The position numbers and the translations under genes were made by a program. A stretch of DNA of 9,360 bases from Halarchaeoplasma sp046498385 (GTDB taxonomy: Archaea > Thermoplasmatota > Thermoplasmata > Halarchaeoplasmatales > Halarchaeoplasmataceae). The DNA is taken from NCBI GenBank assembly GCA_046498385.1, contig JAWOAU010000019.1, positions 1 through 9,360 on the forward strand, written 5' to 3'. Each line of letters begins with the position of its first letter. Position 1 is the first letter of the stretch. Below the pieces are notes generated by a model. It searched no databases. It saw nothing but the letters and a program-made list of their open reading frames with translations, and was not told where the DNA came from. Shown one piece after another: positions 5,951 through 9,360 of the stretch.

Positions 5951-6625
5951 ATGGAATTTGCAGTGCTTTACTCAGGAGGCAAGGACTCTAACTTAGCTCT
6001 GTGGTTAGCTCAAAAAGAGGGGCTGGATATTGCATACTTGATAACCATTTCTCCTCATCGAGACGATTCCTACATGTTCCACAAACCGAACCTTATGCAT
6101 GTTCCGATGCTGGCGGAGTCCCTGGATATCCCCCTCATACTGGAGGAGTCCGGTGGTGTAAAAGAAGAGGAATTAAAGGATCTGGAGAATGCTCTGGATT
6201 CCGTGGATGTCGACGGTGTGATCACAGGTGCGGTTGCATCCAGGTACCAAAGTGACAGGATAGAAAAGATCGCCGAAGATAGAGGGATGGAGGTGGTCTC
6301 ACCGTTGTGGGGGATAAAGCAGGTAGAACTCATGGAGACACTGTTAAAAGAAGGTTTCAAGTGTATCATAGTAGGGGTGGCTGCAATGGGATTAAACGAA
6401 AGATGGCTCGGGCGGAAGATCGACCAACGATGTTTTGATGAATTGATGGATCTTCACCAATCTTACAGTATAAACGTGGCCGGAGAAGGGGGTGAGTACG
6501 AGAGTTTCATACTGGATGCTCCGAACTTTAAATGGAAATTTTCTGTTGAGAGCGCATGTAAGAATTGGGATGGACACCGGGGTACCTACGATATCGAATC
6601 CATTAAACGCTGTAAAAAGTCCTGA
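5951..6625 (+). CDS. dph6: Diphthine-ammonia ligase family protein (ATP-binding, DUF71/Dph6-like)
   Basis: The product is 224 residues from the ATG at 5951 (5948 adds one methionine), the typical size of archaeal members. It opens with a PP-loop, SGGKDS (8-13), which binds ATP as an adenylating enzyme. It also has the family's FHKPN (43-47), GAVASRYQSDRIE (93-105), PLWG (118-121), LGR (153-155) and the signature GEGGEYES followed by DAP (178-191). In eukaryotes Dph6 performs the last step of diphthamide formation, amidating diphthine on elongation factor 2 with ammonia and ATP. Archaeal homologues are thought to do the same, although the wider family has other proposed roles. It is a stand-alone cytoplasmic gene with its own promoter, divergent from trxB. 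The family assignment is strong; the exact reaction rests on homology. Confidence 0.88.
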   Translation: MEFAVLYSGGKDSNLALWLAQKEGLDIAYLITISPHRDDSYMFHKPNLMHVPMLAESLDIPLILEESGGVKEEELKDLENALDSVDVDGVITGAVASRYQSDRIEKIAEDRGMEVVSPLWGIKQVELMETLLKEGFKCIIVGVAAMGLNERWLGRKIDQRCFDELMDLHQSYSINVAGEGGEYESFILDAPNFKWKFSVESACKNWDGHRGTYDIESIKRCKKS

Positions 6626-6634
6626 CCCCGTAAC

Positions 6635-6790
6635 TCACCAATACTTGATGACTATTTCATCACCGTCTATGGTATCCCACTTGGCGAGTTCCGAGAAGAA
6701 TCGGGCCATGGAAGTTTTGGCGAGCGAGACTGTCCTATGCTCATGCTGACGGCCAGCATCTGTGTCCTGTGCACGGCGGAAAATATGCGT
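6635..6790 (-). pseudogene. Possible remnant of a minus-strand gene (C-terminal end only)
   Basis: Between the Dph6-like gene and the toxin-antitoxin pair, one minus-strand frame reads as protein-like sequence: RRAQDTDAGRQHEHRTVSLA, then KTSMARFFSELAKWDTIDGD, ending EIVIKYW and TGA (6635-6637). It is GC-rich relative to the AT-rich DNA beside it, and has balanced, amphipathic composition. There is no proper start: the only ATG lies midway, and the frame decays into AT-rich sequence above about 6785. It may be the 3' end of a gene whose front was lost. I do not recognise the family, and chance cannot be excluded for about 50 codons. Confidence 0.3.
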
Positions 6791-6876
6791 TAAAGAATAA
6801 AATACTGTCAATTCGAAAAAAATGTTTCATAGGACAATTTAAAATTAGACTTTCGATTGATTAAGAGCGGAGATTA

Positions 6877-6883
6877 TTTATAA
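6877..6883 (+). promoter_or_regulatory. TATA box of the toxin-antitoxin operon
   Basis: TTTATAA inside the longer TTATTTATAAC, centred 26 bases before the antitoxin ATG at 6906. This predicts a leaderless message; no Shine-Dalgarno site is seen before the ATG. Confidence 0.75.
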
Positions 6884-6886
6884 CAA

Positions 6887-6903
6887 TTATACACTATGTA
6901 TAA
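6887..6903. promoter_or_regulatory. Palindromic operator candidate for antitoxin autoregulation
   Basis: TTATACACTATGTATAA is a perfect inverted repeat, two 7-base arms (TTATACA and TGTATAA) around CTA. It lies between the TATA box and the start codon, over the expected transcription start. Ribbon-helix-helix antitoxins bind such palindromes as dimers to repress their own operon, so this is the natural binding site. The binding is inferred from position and symmetry. Confidence 0.65.
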
Positions 6904-6905
6904 GT

Positions 6906-7109
6906 ATGTCTACAACAACAGTTCGGATCGATAAAGAAACGAGAGATATGTTAAAAGAGGTCGGTTCTAAAGGCCAAACCTATGATGAGATCATAAAGGA
7001 GATGTTGGAGTTTAGAAGGATATTCATAGAAGATTTATACAGTATTCTCGAAGAGACTGAAAACGACGAGTGGTTGACCACTGAGGAATTGAAGAAGGAA
7101 CTAGAATGA
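6906..7109 (+). CDS. Antitoxin of a RelBE/ParDE-type pair, ribbon-helix-helix-like
   Basis: This 67-residue protein starts with a beta strand (STTTVRIDKETRDML, 2-16) followed by helices containing GQTYDEIIKEML, the pattern of archaeal VapB/RelB-like ribbon-helix-helix antitoxins. The N-terminus should bind DNA as a dimer. The acidic, helical tail (EETENDEWLTTEELKKELE) is where such antitoxins usually wrap and inhibit the toxin. Its stop overlaps the toxin start as ATGA, which couples their translation. A palindrome at 6887-6903 is the likely operator for repression by this protein or the antitoxin-toxin complex. The exact antitoxin subfamily is not certain. Confidence 0.85.
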   Translation: MSTTTVRIDKETRDMLKEVGSKGQTYDEIIKEMLEFRRIFIEDLYSILEETENDEWLTTEELKKELE

Positions 7110-7384
7110 CGGTTCTCTGGAGCCCTCAATCAAGAAAAGAATTAGAAAACTTTTCAGAAGAAAAGAGAGAGTGGATTATAGATAAAGTTGTCGAATTCGA
7201 CAAAAAAGAAAGAGGAGACATCAAAAAGATCGCTGAAGGACTATGGCGATTGAGAGTAGGTGATTACAGAGTATATTATCACCAGGAAGAAGATAAAACA
7301 TATGTTTTGAGAGTTGTCCACCGGAAACATGCCTATAGGGAGAACTTGGTTAAAGCTCTTAGACAGGAGATTGAAGGGCTTTAA
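7106..7384 (+). CDS. Toxin of the RelE/ParE superfamily
   Basis: A 92-residue protein, the standard size for RelE-type toxins. It begins VLWSPQSRKELENF, followed by two helices, and then has GLWRLRVGDYRVYY (65-78) and VLRVVHRKHAYRE (88 bases from the stop back; roughly residues 68-82 of the C-terminal half), which together are the conserved RelE core. In RelE mRNA interferases, arginine, histidine, lysine and tyrosine residues in these two strands cut mRNA in the ribosome; the RVVHRKHAYR stretch keeps such residues. ParE members have the same fold but act on gyrase; the R-x-G-x-Y-R-V and HR-x-x-x-Y-R features point to the RelE side. The ATGA overlap with the antitoxin stop marks a coupled two-gene operon. 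Confidence 0.9.
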   Translation: MTVLWSPQSRKELENFSEEKREWIIDKVVEFDKKERGDIKKIAEGLWRLRVGDYRVYYHQEEDKTYVLRVVHRKHAYRENLVKALRQEIEGL

Positions 7385-7591
7385 GATATTTGTCATCTAT
7401 AGCTTAGGAAATCGCTCTCGAATGTAAGCTTAACGGAGCCGACGGGAGTTGCATAAATTTCATCTCAGGATGGTTGCGAGAGAAACGGAGATGTTTCCCA
7501 AGTTTAACATAGATGTCAAACTTGGGTTATGTCTCTATTTTCTTTTATTTTGTTCGTTTTCATAGTTTTTCACACTCTTAACTTTTATTAT
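7385..7591. other. Convergent intergenic region, possible folded RNA
   Basis: No gene. Besides the hairpin at 7497-7526, CTCTCG (7415-7420) can pair with CGAGAG (7477-7482), and CATCTC (about 7461-7466) with GAGATG (7488-7493), so the stretch could fold. These pairings are short and overlap in use. I see no kink-turn, C/D or H/ACA box pattern that would name an RNA class. Confidence 0.35.
7497..7526 (+). terminator. Hairpin with T-rich tail after the toxin gene
   Basis: CCCAAGTTT (7497-7505) pairs perfectly with AAACTTGGG (7518-7526) around a 12-base loop that can itself pair ACAT with ATGT. The following 7527-7560 is T-rich (runs such as ATTTTCTTTTATTTTG). It probably ends plus-strand transcription from the toxin-antitoxin operon. 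On the minus strand no T-run follows the hairpin, so it is not an obvious two-way terminator. Confidence 0.55.
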
Positions 7592-8599
7592 TCATCCTAT
7601 AACTGAATGCCAATACAGTGGCCCAATCCACATGTGAGATTTAGTTGTAGACCACTGGGATATCCAATCCCCTGGGCCATATGATTTCGTATGTCTGAAT
7701 ACTGGCCCAGGAACACTTCCGCTGTCTTCTCCCCAATCACCTCTAAAGTTGAGCCAATTGTCGTTAGTTATTATATTAAGAGAATAATCTGAAGATGCCA
7801 AAATTAAGCCATTCCCGGTGTGATCATCAAAAGAAGTAGATCCACTCTCGAAGTAGCTCGCATGTCCACCTAAGGCCACGTACACTTTAGGATGTGTTCC
7901 GTCTACTTTTTCTACGTTACTCCAACTTTTCTTTGCGCCTCCGTAGTGCTGCGAATATCCCGCTTTCTGCGGGTTCCCTTCTTCATCACATATTATCTGT
8001 ATCATCTCCCAATCTCCTTCATGAGCGGTTAATCCTTCAGTCCCAGGATTGTACAGGTAAAAGAACCAATACTGTATAACTATTTTGTTGTCCGTTGCAG
8101 TGAATACGCGGGAATACACTGTAGGATTGTACACGTTTTCAAAATTGCCCCACAAATCGAGATAATTGCTACTGCTCGGATTTTCCGCCAGATCGTCAGG
8201 AGTTGGACTGTGTATATTCGGACCGCTTTTGACCAATGTGGATTGAGACAGGAACGATCCTATGTCAACCGGAAAATAGCTCTCATCCCTGTGGAAGTAA
8301 AGCACCGGCGAGTACGTCTCAGCAAGTTCCTGCTGCTGCGACGGGCTTATCTCCGCATCGGTGTAGATGGTAAACTTGATCTTACCGTCTTTCTCTTCGG
8401 ACCACCCATCATCTCCGCCGTCGCCTTCACCACCGGCTATGCTGTAATCAGGATAAGATCCCGATACGCCATCTCCCTGCCATAATTGTTCTACCGTGTC
8501 GTATATCAAGTCCAATCTCTTGTCATCTGAATTAACTCCGTCTAGGTCCATCTGATCATCCCAATCCAAATCTTCATCCCATAGTTCGATCTGTATCAT
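7592..8599 (-). CDS. Vps62/DUF946-like protein with acidic C2-like N-terminus
   Basis: Residues about 95-335 match the Vps62/DUF946 pattern: TYSPVLYFHRDESYFPVDIG (95-114), IQYWFFYLYN (175-184), HEGDWEMIQI (193-202), HPKVYVALGGHASYF (236-250), NWLNFRGDWGEDSG (281-294) and GPVFRHTKS (298-306). The biochemical function of this family is unclear; the histidine and acidic residues could bind metal. The first 70 residues are acidic. IELWDEDLDWDDQMDLD (4-20) resembles the aspartate-rich end of a C2-type calcium-binding domain, but the earlier strands of such a domain are absent. There is no signal peptide. The ATG has GAGGTGAT (8606-8613) with a 6-base spacer. It is the last gene of a minus-strand cluster, and its start region repeats its own GDWEMIQI codons. 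The product may be a rearranged form of a longer exported protein. Confidence 0.75.
   Translation of the reverse strand: MIQIELWDEDLDWDDQMDLDGVNSDDKRLDLIYDTVEQLWQGDGVSGSYPDYSIAGGEGDGGDDGWSEEKDGKIKFTIYTDAEISPSQQQELAETYSPVLYFHRDESYFPVDIGSFLSQSTLVKSGPNIHSPTPDDLAENPSSSNYLDLWGNFENVYNPTVYSRVFTATDNKIVIQYWFFYLYNPGTEGLTAHEGDWEMIQIICDEEGNPQKAGYSQHYGGAKKSWSNVEKVDGTHPKVYVALGGHASYFESGSTSFDDHTGNGLILASSDYSLNIITNDNWLNFRGDWGEDSGSVPGPVFRHTKSYGPGDWISQWSTTKSHMWIGPLYWHSVIG
7995..8014 (-). repeat. 20-base exact direct repeat, internal copy
   Basis: On the minus strand this is GATTGGGAGATGATACAGAT, encoding DWEMIQ inside the conserved HEGDWEMIQI motif of the Vps62-like gene. The identical 20 bases recur in the same orientation at 8589-8608. 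Confidence 0.85.
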
Positions 8600-8608
8600 C
8601 TCCCAATC
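8589..8608 (-). repeat. 20-base exact direct repeat, start-codon copy
   Basis: The second copy of GATTGGGAGATGATACAGAT overlaps the end of the Shine-Dalgarno site and the ATG of the Vps62-like gene. It lies in the same reading frame as the internal copy, so the codons directly before the ATG also read GDWE. Confidence 0.85.
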
Positions 8609-8617
8609 ACCTCTTTT

Positions 8618-8968
8618 TTAATTTAACCCACCACTTATTACCACCCATAGAGGCATGAAAACCGTCCAGAAAATCCAAAGGATGATACTTAATAAAGCTA
8701 ATTTGCCACCTATATCCAATAATATCCTGAACTTTTGATTCTCTTTGTCAACACTAATATTCTTATATGTCAGATAATTAGAACATGATATAAATAATGG
8801 TTGAATATATATTATTATCCCGTGTATAGGTGATTGGAGAAATACCATAAAACTCCAGCCTAAGTAAAAAGGTTGGCCCACTAATAATATGGATATGATT
8901 CCCAGAATAAACACAATTGTAGTGGATAAACCGATGTTAATACTGATGTCTTTTTTATTATTAAACAT
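8618..8968 (-). CDS. Small membrane protein between two Vps62-like genes
   Basis: A 116-residue, AT-rich gene product with hydrophobic stretches near residues 12-31, 35-62 and 87-112. I recognise no family. A GTG at 8977 would add three residues, but the ATG at 8966-8968 has GAGGTG (8975-8980) exactly 6 bases upstream, so I chose it. That ribosome site overlaps the stop of the upstream Vps62-like gene (TGAGGTG). The downstream Vps62-like gene's site GAGGTGAT follows 4 bases after this gene's stop, so the three genes are almost certainly one transcript. The alternation of a soluble-type protein and a small membrane protein recalls effector-immunity cassettes, but nothing in the sequence proves that. 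Confidence 0.75.
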   Translation of the reverse strand: MFNNKKDISINIGLSTTIVFILGIISILLVGQPFYLGWSFMVFLQSPIHGIIIYIQPLFISCSNYLTYKNISVDKENQKFRILLDIGGKLALLSIILWIFWTVFMPLWVVISGGLN

Positions 8969-8978
8969 GTATGACACC

Positions 8979-9360
8979 TCAAATTGATCTGTGATTAGTA
9001 TGTTGATGCCAGAACAACGGTTCTAGCCACATATGTGCCAATTTACCCCCATAGAAGGGGGCAGTCCCGGTCTTTGAATATCTAAACACAGGCCCATTCG
9101 GACTTCCGCTATCTTCGCCCCACTTACCTTTGAAGTTTAACCAGTTTTCATTTGTTATCGGCCTGATAGTATAATCGTTGTTATCCAATCTCGTTGGATA
9201 ATCACTTTCGGATTCTGTTATGCCTGGCTTAAAATTGCTAGCGTGACCGCCCTTCTCGACATAGACTTTAGGATGGTTTCCATCTTTTCTTAGATCTCCG
9301 GAATCCCATCCACTTTTCTTCATCTCGTAATGCCATGAGTAGCCTACTTGTGTAGGGGCA
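8979..9360 (-). CDS. Vps62/DUF946-like protein, paralogue of the 7592-8599 product (5' part outside window)
   Basis: The frame is open to the window edge, so only the C-terminal 126 residues or so are seen. The first ATG (9323) lies within the conserved domain and is not the start: the codons before it read APTQVGYSWHYE, matching PQKAGYSQHYG in the downstream paralogue. Shared blocks follow: HPKVYV-x-x-GGHAS-x-F, NWLNF-x-G-x-WGEDSGS, GPVFR, and HMW-x-x-PL-x-WH near the end. The two proteins clearly share ancestry but differ in loops and in the tail (HQHTNHRSI here). The stop codon is part of the TGAGGTG that starts the small membrane gene. Confidence 0.8.
   Translation of the reverse strand, partial: APTQVGYSWHYEMKKSGWDSGDLRKDGNHPKVYVEKGGHASNFKPGITESESDYPTRLDNNDYTIRPITNENWLNFKGKWGEDSGSPNGPVFRYSKTGTAPFYGGKLAHMWLEPLFWHQHTNHRSI

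Noticed and set aside
6492..6749. Plus-strand 85-codon open frame overlapping the end of the Dph6-like gene
   Set aside because: It is out of frame with a clear gene, has no ribosome or promoter signal and no recognisable motif.
7385..7530. Complete tRNA or box-type guide RNA gene
   Set aside because: The 5' acceptor half for the tRNA-like 3' end is missing at the right distance, and no C/D, H/ACA or kink-turn motif is visible.
1..9360. CRISPR array, transposase or integrase
   Set aside because: No regularly spaced repeats and no transposase or recombinase motif were seen on either strand.

Overview
The window looks like archaeal chromosome. Four genes (the TraB-family gene, trxB, the diphthamide-type ligase and the antitoxin) have a TATA box centred about 26-28 bases before the start codon, as in leaderless archaeal transcripts. 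Inside gene clusters, GAGGTG-type Shine-Dalgarno sites sit 6 bases before starts. The diphthamide-ligase family and the TraB-like protein also fit an archaeon. A euryarchaeote, perhaps of the Thermoplasmata kind, is an impression only; nothing here fixes the lineage.

Layout. (1) Bases 1-841: end or whole of a membrane protein with an internal duplication and a C-terminal zinc ribbon; its frame is open to the window edge. (2) Bases 838-3135: an RHS/polymorphic-toxin locus. A short RHS protein carries a complete RHS core-associated module and then an unrelated, AT-rich, cysteine-rich tip. It is followed by two AT-rich membrane-protein genes that are candidate immunity genes, then by a stranded GC-rich YD-repeat fragment. 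(3) Bases 3337-6625: a housekeeping-like block: a short TraB-family protein, then convergently a membrane-anchored zinc metalloprotease downstream of thioredoxin reductase, and divergently from that a Dph6-like ATP-dependent ligase. (4) Bases 6626-7591: a possible minus-strand gene remnant, a RelBE/ParE-type toxin-antitoxin pair with a perfect palindrome between TATA box and start, and a hairpin followed by T-rich sequence. (5) Bases 7592-9360, minus strand: two paralogous Vps62/DUF946-like proteins separated by a small membrane protein; the upstream paralogue runs off the window.

The best candidates for something new are the RHS tip with its two membrane partners, and the Vps62-like/membrane-protein/Vps62-like cluster. 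In the second, a 20-base exact repeat links the start region of one gene to its own internal conserved motif, suggesting recombination. The trxB-metalloprotease pair is also notable because the protease has a cysteine-rich zinc region and overlaps trxB in its translation signals. All functions are read from motifs; no database search was possible.
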